A DNA stretch of 64,000 bases from Bradyrhizobium zhengyangense. GTDB taxonomy: Bacteria; Pseudomonadota; Alphaproteobacteria; Rhizobiales; Xanthobacteraceae. Every line of letters starts with the position of its first letter. Position 1 is the first letter of the stretch. The position numbers and the translations under genes were made by a program. Positions 16,026 to 24,819 of the stretch are shown one piece after another. The DNA lies in assembly GCF_022012435.1 (NCBI RefSeq), contig NZ_JAKLUA010000004.1, positions 124,001 through 188,000 of the forward strand, read 5' to 3'. The notes below the pieces were generated by a model. The model was not told the DNA's origin. It saw only the letters and a list, made by a program, of their open reading frames with translations, and searched no databases.

Positions 16026-16535
16026 TCATTTCGCGCGTGTCCAAACAACGTCGACGACCTCTCCGCTCAGCGGACGGATGGTGAGCGTGAGCCGATCTCC
16101 TGTGATCGCCACAAAGCGCTTCTGGTCCGTGCCGTTCCAATTCGGGAACGAGCTCCCTGCGACATGAATCGCGATGCTGTGGTCCGCCTCGTTCACCGAG
16201 TATGTTCCGAAGTAGGTCTGGGTCCCGTTCGCCGTAACCGTGTTCTCTTCGGCAGTGCCCTGCCAAAGCGCGCTGCTGGCGTTTTTCGCGCGATCCGACC
16301 GCATGACCGTGATGACGTACCGCCCGCCAGCGTCGAAGACGGCCATGCCCGCCGGGCTCGCTCCGAACTGCTGCAATGTGGTGCCATCGTTCTTCTTCTG
16401 CTCCCAAGAGACCGCCATCCATGTTCCGACGAGTTCGTCCTTCAGGGTTGATTGCTGCCCCCAGGCTCCGTCCGCTGGAAGAGACAATCCCAGCGCCGCG
16501 ATGACGCAAAAGCTAAGGATCCAACGGTGTTTCAT
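16026..16535 (-). CDS. Secreted lipocalin-like domain protein
   Basis: 169 residues from the ATG at 16535 with GGAG 9 bases upstream. Signal ending near residue 27 (LSLPADGAWGQ). The mature part fits the bacterial lipocalin-like family: ELVGTWMAVSWEQKKNDGTT, GMAVFDAGGRYVITVMRSDR, TYFGTYSVNEADHSI, and TGDRLTLTIRP near the end. Such proteins are single beta-barrels of unknown ligand. The gene converges on the plus-strand genes, leaving about 250 bases (15773-16025) in which I see no gene. Confidence 0.85.
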   Translation of the reverse strand: MKHRWILSFCVIAALGLSLPADGAWGQQSTLKDELVGTWMAVSWEQKKNDGTTLQQFGASPAGMAVFDAGGRYVITVMRSDRAKNASSALWQGTAEENTVTANGTQTYFGTYSVNEADHSIAIHVAGSSFPNWNGTDQKRFVAITGDRLTLTIRPLSGEVVDVVWTRAK

Positions 16536-16635
16536 ATCGCGTTCTCCGTTTCTGCCTCGGAAATGCTGCCCGCAAATCCGGGCCGACGGTAGCGCGTCGC
16601 CGCACTGTGTTGTGATCGCGCGGCTTGAGCGGCGA

Positions 16636-16830
16636 TCAACCGGGCACGGGACCTGCGGCGGATCGGCTTGTCGGCGCGAGGTCGGCAGGGCGTGCTCGGC
16701 CCGCATCTCTCGCCCGTCGGCGTTCCGAAAGAAACCGCGTCAGCCACCCGAGAAGGTCGGCGGTCCGGCGATGCTGCGCGTCGTGGATAATGCGGTCGAG
16801 ATCCTGAAATAGATTGGTTTGGTCCTGCAT
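16636..16830 (-). CDS. 64-residue conserved rhizobial protein
   Basis: MQDQTNLFQDLDRIIHDAQH then RRTADLLGWLTRFLSERRRA. The acidic N-terminal helix followed by a Trp-containing amphipathic helix recurs in small Bradyrhizobium proteins I recall as hypothetical. No signal or membrane span. No good ribosome site is visible. Confidence 0.6.
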   Translation of the reverse strand: MQDQTNLFQDLDRIIHDAQHRRTADLLGWLTRFLSERRRARDAGRARPADLAPTSRSAAGPVPG

Positions 16831-16904
16831 TGCCTACTGCGTTCGGAGGGAAGCGTCTCAGGGATTCGATACAAGACGAGAGACGGGCTTTTTCGGATGG
16901 TCAG

Positions 16905-16991
16905 TCAGCGACCCATCACGGCCCGGATCGCGACGCCGATCACGAACGCGGACAGGACGGTCGACGCGATGGGATATTTCGTGTTGTCCAC
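16905..16991 (-). CDS. 28-residue membrane miniprotein
   Basis: GTG start at 16991, two bases after the stop of the 27-residue gene upstream. The product VDNTKYPIASTVLSAFVIGV... has one membrane span and a short tail (VAIRAVMGR). No ribosome site of its own is obvious, which would fit translational coupling to the preceding tiny gene. Low certainty because of its size and non-ATG start. Confidence 0.4.
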   Translation of the reverse strand: MDNTKYPIASTVLSAFVIGVAIRAVMGR

Positions 16992-16993
16992 GG

Positions 16994-17077
16994 CTAGTGC
17001 GACGCTTCGAGCTTCCGCATCTCTTGCAGGCGGGCGAGGCAATAGTCGCGATAAAGAACTTCGATGAATGTCCACAT
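16994..17077 (-). CDS. 27-residue conserved miniprotein
   Basis: ATG at 17077; product MWTFIEVLYRDYCLARLQEM then RKLEASH, an amphipathic aromatic/basic helix. I recall MWT(F/Y)IE-xx-YRDYC-type mini-proteins in Bradyrhizobium genomes. The frame is continuous upstream with a broken ABC-receptor gene, so an automatic gene finder would fuse the two; the MWT start and the change in character make a separate gene likelier. Confidence 0.5.
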   Translation of the reverse strand: MWTFIEVLYRDYCLARLQEMRKLEASH

Positions 17078-17227
17078 GACCAAATCCCCATCCGATCTAA
17101 TGCGAACAGGGTGCTCCCGTTCGGTTTCAGCAGTGTGTCGCGACCGCGGGAAATGGTTTCCCCGTTCGGCTGGCCGGCGGCTATCGACCCGACCCCGCGC
17201 GAACCCTCGAGCTACTGAAGTCCGAGC

Positions 17228-18040
17228 CGCACGCTGCTGCACCTCCGGCGGAACCGTTAGGCCCAGGCGGCGCGCAGCGCGCATGTCCACGACAAGGCTC
17301 GGGCAACACAGGGACTCGATCGGCAACTCGTTTGCGGAACGGCCCTCGAGGAGACGGCAGGCTTGCCCCGCCATGCGGTGGGCAGCTTGCCCAAGCGATG
17401 TTCCGTAGCTCAGAAGGCCTCCGGCGCCGGCCTGTTCCAGCGCAACCAAGGCCGGCAGGTTCTGCGCCAGAGCACGCTCCGCGATCTGGACGGCATGAAC
17501 GCCGATGATCGGGTTTTCCAGCGCCACGAGAGCTTGCGTGCCATCTTGGCCCATCCTGGCGAAGGCCGTCTGCAGATCGGGTTCAGGCCCGACGACACGC
17601 AGGTCGATTGCGTGCAGACCGGCTTCCCGCGCGGCGCGCGTGCCGGCATTGCGAAGGCAATCGGAGACGGCTGCGTCGGACAGATAGGCGATCCTTGTCA
17701 GGTCAGGCTTGATCGCGCGGAGCAGCGCGATCTGGGCCGCCGCATGGCCGTCGTCAAAGGTCGTAACGCCTGTCATGTTTGCCAAAGGGTCGCCCGAAGG
17801 ACGCGCGAGCTCGTCCCCGGCCGGCTGTACGACCACCGCAAAGACGATCGGAATCGCGGCCGTGGCAGCTCTCTCTGCGCGCGCGGTCACTGCGCCGACC
17901 GCTGCAATCAGATCGACGCGGAGCCGCACCATGTCCTGCGCGTATCCGGCGAGTTTCGTCGAGTCCCCGTATGCGATCCGTTCATGGAATACGACGTTTT
18001 CGCCCTCGACCAAACCGTGCTCGCGCATGCCTTCCTTGAG
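17228..18040 (-). pseudogene. ABC-type substrate-binding protein, truncated at both ends
   Basis: The frame carries an ABC_sub_bind-like domain (PF04392 type): REHGLVEGENVVFHERIAYG, IPIVFAVVVQPAGDELARPS, NMTGVTTFDDGHAAAQIALL, ALVALENPIIGVHAVQIAER and LGLTVPPEVQQRA. Normal members begin with a signal peptide and about 40 more residues, and end soon after VPP with a short ADEVIE-like tail. Here homology starts abruptly near WLKEGMREHG (about 18040), exactly where a soxA remnant begins on the other strand. After about 17228 the frame runs into unrelated sequence. It is probably not exported or functional. A start at 18028 is possible but would give a signal-less protein. Confidence 0.7.
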
Positions 18041-18044
18041 CCAA

Positions 18045-18260
18045 TGGCTCGGCGAACTCCGCGGACAGTTCGATCACTTCCCGACCTGGCGCACCAGCCA
18101 GCAGTCGGTGTGGGATATCCGCAAGCGCTTCCAGTGGTGCCAAGTCGCCATCTGGGCTGACGATCTGCCCCCCGACGCTCCCGAATATGGCGACCTCGAG
18201 CTCTATCTCGCGAGCCAGAACGCGGGACAAAAACTTAGCGTTCCCGGCATCCGCCACTAG
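18045..18260 (+). pseudogene. soxA': 3' remnant of soxA (diheme cytochrome of thiosulfate oxidation)
   Basis: About 71 codons: FPTWRTSQQSVWDIRKRFQW-C, then EYGDLELYLASQNAGQKLSV-PGIRH and TAG at 18258. The Cys in QWC, the EYxxLELYL helix and the (L)xVPG(I/V)R ending are the C-terminal part of SoxA. The heme-binding N-terminal domains are missing; the sequence to the left belongs to the truncated ABC receptor on the opposite strand, so the breakpoint is at about 18040-18045. It directly precedes soxB, the normal sox order. Confidence 0.65.
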
Positions 18261-18305
18261 CCGCACAGAATCGCTTGTACAAGCTTGGTTTCCGAGGAGT
18301 TCAAT

Positions 18306-20004
18306 TTGGCAACGCGACGCGAAATCCTTCAGGTCGGCGTAGCAGCCGCAACGCTGGCCGCTGCGAACGGCCTCGGACAACTGGGCCGCGTTACTGCCCA
18401 GCAACGGCTGACTGAAGCCGAACTCCTCAGGTTCGAACCGATGGGCAACATTACCCTACTGCACATCGCCGATCTGCATGGTCAGTTGATGCCAGCTTAC
18501 TTGCGCGAGCCTTCGATCAACGTCGGCGCAGGCAGCGTCATGGGCTTGCCGGAAGGGGCGAAAGCAAAGGACCTTCTGTCTCATTTCGGCATCCCGGCCG
18601 GCTCAGGTGCCGCCCACGCGTTGACTTCGGAAGATTTTGAGCAACTGGCAAATGCCTACGGCCGGATCGGCGGCCTCGACCGCACGGCGACCGTGGTCAA
18701 GTCCGCTCGTGCCGAGCGCGGCGCCGAGCGGGTTCTGCTGCTTGACGGCGGCGACACTTGGCAGGGCTCGCTGACCTCCTACAGGACGCGCGGGCAGGAC
18801 ATGGTCGAATACCTCAAGCTGCTCAAGCCCGACGCCATGACCGGCCACTGGGAATTCACGCATGGCGAGGCCCGAGTCAAGGAATTGGTCGAAGCGCTGG
18901 GCTGTCCGTTCCTTGCCCAGAATATGCGCGACAATGAGTGGCAGGATCCGGTGTTCGAGGCCTATTCCGTGATCGAACGTGGCGGCATCAGAATTGCCGT
19001 CATCGGTCAGGCGTTTCCGTTCACCGGGCTCGGCATTCCGCGCAGGCTGATTCCCAACTGGAGTTTCGGCATTCGCGAGGAAGACCTGCAGGCCACCGTC
19101 CTCAAGACCAGGCAGCAAGGGGCCGCGCTGGTCGTCCTGCTCTCGCATAACGGGTTTGGCATCGACCGTAAGCTCGCTAGACGGGTCGAGGGTATCGACG
19201 TGATCCTGACTGCCCATACGCATGATCCGTGGCCGCAGGTCGTCCGGGTCGGCAAAACGCTGCTAGTGGCTGGCGGCAGCCACGGCAAATTCCTCGCCCG
19301 CCTCGATCTCGATGTGCGCGGCGGCCGCGTAGAGGGTTATCTGTTCAAGCTGATCCCGCTGTTCTCGGACGTGATCCGTCCCGACCTCGAGGTGCAAGCG
19401 CAGATTGCGAAGGTTCGCGCGCCGTTCGCGGCGGAGCTTGCCCGCGTGGTAGGCCGCTCGGATAGCCTTCTCTACCGGCGTGGTCGCTTCGACTGCAGCG
19501 CCGACGACATGATCTGTGCCGCACTGCTCGAGGAGCGCGACGCCGAGATCGCGCTTTTCGCCAGGCTTCTGGTGGGGGACGAGCCTCTTGCCCGGCGCGC
19601 CGATCACTGTTGAGGACATCCACAACATGACTTCGATCGCCTATCCCGAAGTCTGCCGCGCGCCGCTGACTGGCGAACGCTTGAAGAATATCATGGAGGA
19701 CGTTGCCGACAACCTGTTCCATCCTGATCCCTACTACCAGCAGGGCGGCGACATGATCCGCTGTGGCGGCGTCGGGTATTCCATTGATCGGCGCAAGCCG
19801 ATCGGACAGCGGATCTCGGACATGGTGATCTTGAAGACCGGTAAGCCGATCGAATCCTCCCGCGACTACATGGTTGCAAGCTGGGGCTGCACGGGCGACG
19901 CGGTCGAGGGACCCCCTATCTGGGATCTGCTTGAGCGATATGTCGCGCGCAAGAGGGTCGTCACCGCATCGTCTGTTTCAGCGATATCAGTTGTCGACAG
20001 ATAG
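18306..20004 (+). pseudogene. soxB: soxB (thiosulfohydrolase) with a frameshift
   Basis: Start TTG at 18306 with GAGGAG 8 bases upstream. Tat-type leader (TRREILQVGVAAATLAAA), then SoxB metal-binding and active-site segments: LLHIADLHGQL, LLDGGDTWQGS, GHWEFTHGEA, LLSHNGFG and AHTHDPWPQ. At 19555-19558 a TTTT run shifts the frame: the first frame ends at 19611, while the homologous C-terminus (SPGFWWGTSLLPGAPITVED, then DPYYQQGGDMIRCGGVGY, GPPIWDLLERYV) continues in another frame to 20004. Removing one T restores a full-length protein of about 565 residues. SoxB cleaves sulfate from protein-bound thiosulfate in the periplasm; without soxA, soxX, soxY or soxZ here it would be useless locally even if intact. 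Confidence 0.88.
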
Positions 20005-20048
20005 GCGGCAAGCCTCTCCCTTTGCCGACCCGGACCGAGTTGATAACC

Positions 20049-20969
20049 TCACTTGGGCGCGCCGAGCTTTTTGAGCCGACGCAAGTCGCTTGCGGCCTCC
20101 GAGAGCAGCCACTCGCGGAACGTCACGATCTTCGGCAGGTTCGCGGTCGCCTTGGGGCAGAGAATCCAGTAGGTCTTCGACAGCGGAAGCGACAACGGAA
20201 ACGGCCGCACCAGATGGCGGTTGACGAGGTCCCATGCCGCCAGAGCGGTACGCGCCAGCGCGATGCCTTGTCCGTTGATTGCGGCGTCGATCACCATGCT
20301 AGCGCGGTTGAGGACTGGGCCGTGAGTCGCGGCGGCATCATCAAGTCCGGCTTCCTGAAGCCAATTCTTCCAGTCGGCGCGACTGTCCATGTGGATCAGT
20401 GGAAACTTCAGGATGTCGGCGGGTTTGCTCAAGCGTCGTTTGCCGGACAGCAGCTTCGGGCTGCAGACGGCAAAAAGCTGTTCAGGGCTCAGCCGCACCG
20501 CGTCCAGCCCTGGCCAGTTGCCGTCGCCATGGCGGACCGCAAGGTCGACCTCCTCCCGCGCGAAGTCCACGTGATGCAGCGTGGCGGAAACCCGCAGGTC
20601 GATGCCGCTGTGCGCCTCCGCAAAATGGCCGAGCCGGTGCACCAGCCATTTGGCGGCGAAGTCTGGTGAGGTCGAGACGGTGAGCACGCCTGCATTCTGC
20701 CGCTGCAAGAGCCGCTCGGTGCCGATGGCGATGCGGTCGAGCGCGTCGCGCACCACCGTGAGATAATCGCGACCGGCCTCGGTGATGATCAACCGCTGCC
20801 GCTCGCGGTTGAACAGCTTGAGCGCAAGCTCCGTCTCCAGCGCTTTCACTTGATGGCTTACCGCGCCTTGGGTCACACAAAGCTCTTCGGCCGCGCGCGT
20901 AAAACTCTCGTGGCGCGCAGCGGCCTCGAAAGCCTTCAGGGCATTGAGCGGCGGCAGGCGTGGGCGCAT
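20049..20969 (-). CDS. LysR-family (GcvA-like) regulator
   Basis: 306 residues from the ATG at 20969 (MRPRLPPLNALKAFEAAARH). Residues 1-60 are the LysR helix-turn-helix (TRAAEELCVTQGAVSHQVKA), the rest a ligand-binding domain of the GcvA subgroup (GVLTVSTSPDFAAKWLVHRL, FAREEVDLAVRHGDGNWPGL). It is divergent from the DUF1127 and glutathione transferase genes, the usual arrangement for a regulator of a detoxification gene. Confidence 0.9.
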   Translation of the reverse strand: MRPRLPPLNALKAFEAAARHESFTRAAEELCVTQGAVSHQVKALETELALKLFNRERQRLIITEAGRDYLTVVRDALDRIAIGTERLLQRQNAGVLTVSTSPDFAAKWLVHRLGHFAEAHSGIDLRVSATLHHVDFAREEVDLAVRHGDGNWPGLDAVRLSPEQLFAVCSPKLLSGKRRLSKPADILKFPLIHMDSRADWKNWLQEAGLDDAAATHGPVLNRASMVIDAAINGQGIALARTALAAWDLVNRHLVRPFPLSLPLSKTYWILCPKATANLPKIVTFREWLLSEAASDLRRLKKLGAPK

Positions 20970-21087
20970 CGAACCGACTTCATGAGAAAAACTAAGGCAG
21001 GCAGGAGAAACGATGCTTTGCGGGGAAGCATCCCGCAGCATTATTGAACAGCTCCAGCGCAGCGTTTCAAGCCATTTGGAGCTATCT

Positions 21088-21348
21088 ATGTCCATCCTGC
21101 TGACCGTCCCCCGGTCGATCCCTCCCGTGCCGGCGACGAACCCGGCCACCCCGCTTCATCAATTCAGCTCAGGAATCAAGCCAGCCGTTCGGCGGCAGGG
21201 ATGGTGGAGCTGGCTCGACCGGCAGCACGAACGCAGAGGCCTGCGCGAGATTGCCGATAACCCGCATCTGCTCAAGGATCTGGGACTAACTCGCGAACAG
21301 GCGCTGTGTGAGGCTACCAAGCCGTTCTGGCTCTGGTTCATGCTCTAA
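21088..21348 (+). CDS. DUF1127 (YjiS-like) small protein
   Basis: 86 residues from the ATG at 21088 with GGAG 7 bases upstream. The C-terminal half is DUF1127: QHERRGLREIADNPHLLKDL then GLTREQALCEATKPFW. DUF1127 proteins are small basic proteins, some affecting RNA or phosphate metabolism; the role here is unknown. It is 18 bases upstream of the glutathione transferase gene and probably co-transcribed. Confidence 0.88.
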   Translation: MSILLTVPRSIPPVPATNPATPLHQFSSGIKPAVRRQGWWSWLDRQHERRGLREIADNPHLLKDLGLTREQALCEATKPFWLWFML

Positions 21349-21366
21349 CCCAGAGGAGAAAAACGG

Positions 21367-22056
21367 ATGTCTGACCCGATCGTCTACGGTTTTCCACGCA
21401 GCACTTTTGTGAACATCGTTCGCCTAATCCTGACTCACAAGGGCGTAGCCTACCAATTCCATGACCTCGAGCCGGTGATGGGGAAGCCCGATCACCTGGC
21501 GCTACACCCGTTCAATCGCGTACCGATCCTCAGGCATGACGATCTCACCGTCTATGAAACGAGTGCAATCGCCGCCTATGTCGACGAGGCCTTTGGCGGC
21601 GTGTCACTGACGCCGAAAGACATCAAAGCGCGGGCGCGTATGAACCAGTGGATCAGCGCGGTCAATAACTACTACTACCCCTATATGATCTACCACGTGA
21701 CGCATGAGCGTCTGGTTTTCCCGGAGCTGGGAATTGCCTCTGACGAGAAAGTCGTCGCGCATGCGCTGCCAAAAGTCGAGACGGCGCTTTCGGTCGCCGA
21801 GCGCCAGCTTGCGCACGGCAAGGACTTCTTGCTCGGCGACGAGCTCTCGATCGCGGATTTCTACCTGCTGCCGAGCACGTTTGCCTTCAGCCTCACGGCC
21901 GAGGGGCAGTCGATGTATCCCAAGTTCCCGGCCTTCTGCCGCTGGCGGGAGCGCATGGACCATTTGCCGGCGACACAAAGGCTGCGCGCGTCCGTGCAAC
22001 GCTTGCCGATCGAACACGCACGCGAATGGGCCACTTCGCACCGGCCGAAATACTGA
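21367..22056 (+). CDS. Glutathione S-transferase family protein
   Basis: 229 residues. An N-terminal thioredoxin-like domain (GFPRSTFVNIVRLILTHKGV, then NRVPILRHDDLTVYETSAIA, the cis-Pro and Glu-Ser/Thr motif that bind glutathione) is followed by an all-helical domain with LLGDELSIADFYLLPSTFAF, the conserved N-capping/Asp motif. Cytosolic. AGGAG lies just before the ATG and the DUF1127 gene ends 18 bases upstream. A role in electrophile or xenobiotic detoxification under the divergent LysR is inferred. Confidence 0.93.
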   Translation: MSDPIVYGFPRSTFVNIVRLILTHKGVAYQFHDLEPVMGKPDHLALHPFNRVPILRHDDLTVYETSAIAAYVDEAFGGVSLTPKDIKARARMNQWISAVNNYYYPYMIYHVTHERLVFPELGIASDEKVVAHALPKVETALSVAERQLAHGKDFLLGDELSIADFYLLPSTFAFSLTAEGQSMYPKFPAFCRWRERMDHLPATQRLRASVQRLPIEHAREWATSHRPKY

Positions 22057-22204
22057 CCATTTCGGCTGGCGCGCGGCGCTAACGATAGAAGCCGCTTCGT
22101 CAACCAGAGCCGTCGCCGGCTATGGAGGCCGGCCAGAAAGCCCCGAGTACGGCGGCGCTGGTCCCGCCATGCTAAACGCGACCAGCACCAAGCGGAGGTG
22201 AACG

Positions 22205-24613
22205 CTACGCGACCCTCGGCAGAGGCAGTTGGGCGACGCCCGGCACCACTTCCTTGATGCGAATATTGCGGAATTGCACCTTCGAACCATCATGATGGTT
22301 TTGCAGTGCGATATGGCCGCGAAGCGAGCGCGGGTTCGGGTCCGTGTAGTCGTTCACAAGCACATCATTCAGCGTCACTTTGATGCGGTTGCCGATGGCT
22401 TCGATCACGAACGTGTTCCACTGCCACGGGCCCTTCGCAACATCTGTGCGGGTCGGGGCGCTGATGTTGTAGATTGCGCCGGTGCTCCGTAAGGGATCAT
22501 TCTCCTTCTGCGCCTCGGAATTAAATCCGCGCGGATCGATCTGGATTTCGTAGCTCTGGTCGATGGCCGCCATCCAATCGTTCGGATTCGAACTGTTCAG
22601 GTTCGGCACGCGGATGAAAACACCGGAGTTGTCGGTGCGGCTCGCGTTCTGCCATTCGAGCTCGAGCACGAAGTCCGAGAAGCTTTCACGCGTGTACCAC
22701 AGCAGCCCGGATCCGCCGACGGACTCGAGAATGTCGAACACCTGAAGGAAGCTTCCGACGCCCGACATCTGCCAATCGGCCAAACTTCCGGTGTAGAGCG
22801 ATTTGAACTGCACCGACGGGGCCGGCGTCAGTGCGGCAACGACGGCCGCGCTGGTCTCACGCGCGAGCGCCAGGCCCGTCAGGGACGGGTTGGCCGAGCC
22901 GAGGGTGGGGAACAAGGCAGGACCGGCAACGTAGGTGTTCGAGATGTGATGGAAGCGTCCGACGGGGTCCGTAATCGACATCGCCGGATCATCGCCCATC
23001 CACAGCGTGCCCCCTTCATGATGGGTGTTGCCCAACTGATCCTTCGTGACGGCAAACGGATCGGGGGGCGGAACGCCTTGCCAGCCGCCGTTGTACAAAT
23101 ACTGGACGTCGCCGGCGCTCTTGCCGAGGCGACCAGCCAACTCGACAGCCGCTGCGGCGAGCTTTCTCCAAGCGGCGTAGTCGTTCGGCGTGGGCGTGAA
23201 ATTGACCCAAGCGCGGGCGCTCAAACCATCGCTCTGAAGCGGATCGGCTCCGTTCGTTAGGTTCACGAAGCTGGTCGTGCTGCCTGGTCCGCTGCGCTTG
23301 TCCCCGTCCATTTCTCCGAGGCCTCGGAAGACGATTGCCACCCAATCGGGGTCCTCGTTCGAAAGCAGGTTCCGCAAGAGGTCGATGTCGGGCACCATCG
23401 TCCACATCGTCGCTTCCGGGTTCTGTCCCCTCTCCGCCGATGCGAGCACCTGAAAATGATAGCGGCGCTTGCTTCCGTCAGGGTTTGTGATCTCGCCACG
23501 AACGATCGCGCCGGCCTGTTCGAGCGTTGTGAGCGCGCCGAGCCCGAGGGCGCTACGCTTGACGCGCACCGTGAGATTGGTGCGCAGATGGGCCATGAAA
23601 TTGGCGCCCATGCTGAACGGGCCGCGAGTGACCGGAAACGACTCAAGGGCCAACCGCGTCGACTCGATGGTGCCCACCGCTAGGACCACCTGACAATCGG
23701 TACTGAGATTGTTCGGAGCGGAAAGCGACCGGAATTGACCATTATAGGTCAGATCGATCCCGCTGACCCTGCCTCCGGCGGTCTGCAAGCGTATGACGTG
23801 ACACCGGGGAACGAGGAAGAAGCGGCGCCGCGAATTGTCATTCAGCGTCCAGCGCTTGGCGATGTCGTCGCGGATGCTTTCGAGCAGCATGGGTCCGCTG
23901 CTGAACTTGTCGAACGAAAAGAGCCCGGGGCCCGGCGCGTTCGCCTGCACCGCGATCGGAGCTTCTTCGACTAGATCCAAGCTCACGTCAGGCAGAATCA
24001 CGTTCGTACCTGCAGCAACGGCTCCCAACTGGGCATTGACCGCCGTGTTGAGGGGACCGGATAGGTAATCTGCCTTGTCCTGTACGCCGATCTCTCGCTC
24101 CACATCCGGGTAGTTCGCGTTCAGAAAATCGCGCGCGCCTTTCGGCCACGCATTGAGGTCGGCCGGCATCAGCCGCGGCGACCAACCTCCCCAGAATAGT
24201 GAGCGGCCACCCGGGCAGTAAGCCAGTCCGGTGAACGGCTCGTTGCTATGCCAAGGAATGCCCCATACGCCATTGCGCGCGCCTGGATCCTGATTGTTGG
24301 CCGTGACCAGCGCGCTATCAGGCGGATTCAGGCCGAGATGCGGCATGTTCTGCACGTGCGTCGGCGCAAGATAGCCGCCCGCGTCCAGGAGCAGCACCCG
24401 CAAATTCTGGTCCGCGCCGGCGCGGTAGATTTTGCTGGCAGCGTAAGCGCCGAACATTCCGGCGCCGATGACGACGACATCAAATGGCCGGCCGCCATTG
24501 TTCACGGCTTCGTCGTACGTGCTGCACACATACCTGCCGAGCAGATCACGCGTGAATTCTGTGTCCTGGATATCGACTGGAGTCGAGGGGTCATTTCGCA
24601 GAAAGGTCAGCAT
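22205..24613 (-). CDS. GMC oxidoreductase fused to a DUF1080 (3-keto-glycoside hydrolase-like) domain
   Basis: 802 residues from the ATG at 24613 (AAAGGAGC upstream). Residues 1-610 are a GMC flavoprotein: FAD loop FDVVVIGAGMFGAYAASKIY, FWGGWSPRLMPADL, and C-terminal active-site block NTHHEGGTLWMGDDP...NTYVAGPALFPT...ANPSLTGLALA. Residues about 635-800 are a DUF1080/PF06439 jelly roll: FSDFVLELEWQNASRTDNSG-VFIR, QSYEIQIDPRG, KGPWQWNTFVIEAIGNRIKV and GHIALQNHHDGSKVQFRNIR. GMC-type dehydrogenases oxidise sugars at C3 in some bacteria, and DUF1080 enzymes cleave 3-keto-glycosides, so one chain may carry both steps. No signal peptide is visible. The fusion is continuous with no internal stop. Confidence 0.9.
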   Translation of the reverse strand: MLTFLRNDPSTPVDIQDTEFTRDLLGRYVCSTYDEAVNNGGRPFDVVVIGAGMFGAYAASKIYRAGADQNLRVLLLDAGGYLAPTHVQNMPHLGLNPPDSALVTANNQDPGARNGVWGIPWHSNEPFTGLAYCPGGRSLFWGGWSPRLMPADLNAWPKGARDFLNANYPDVEREIGVQDKADYLSGPLNTAVNAQLGAVAAGTNVILPDVSLDLVEEAPIAVQANAPGPGLFSFDKFSSGPMLLESIRDDIAKRWTLNDNSRRRFFLVPRCHVIRLQTAGGRVSGIDLTYNGQFRSLSAPNNLSTDCQVVLAVGTIESTRLALESFPVTRGPFSMGANFMAHLRTNLTVRVKRSALGLGALTTLEQAGAIVRGEITNPDGSKRRYHFQVLASAERGQNPEATMWTMVPDIDLLRNLLSNEDPDWVAIVFRGLGEMDGDKRSGPGSTTSFVNLTNGADPLQSDGLSARAWVNFTPTPNDYAAWRKLAAAAVELAGRLGKSAGDVQYLYNGGWQGVPPPDPFAVTKDQLGNTHHEGGTLWMGDDPAMSITDPVGRFHHISNTYVAGPALFPTLGSANPSLTGLALARETSAAVVAALTPAPSVQFKSLYTGSLADWQMSGVGSFLQVFDILESVGGSGLLWYTRESFSDFVLELEWQNASRTDNSGVFIRVPNLNSSNPNDWMAAIDQSYEIQIDPRGFNSEAQKENDPLRSTGAIYNISAPTRTDVAKGPWQWNTFVIEAIGNRIKVTLNDVLVNDYTDPNPRSLRGHIALQNHHDGSKVQFRNIRIKEVVPGVAQLPLPRVA

Positions 24614-24819
24614 CGGAGAGCTCCTTTCGAGGCGTTGTTGAAGCAGCCATGAGGCGCATGGCCTGGATAGCCGCAAAGACCTGGCCCGCAAGCGCGGCCA
24701 AGAACAAGAATATGAGAAGCTGGCGGCCGGTTATATGAGCCGGTTCACACGCACAGCGCGAATTGGCTCGGCTCGACGGAGGCCGGACGGCCCTTCGGAA
24801 CTGCAGGTAGTGCAGAAAA

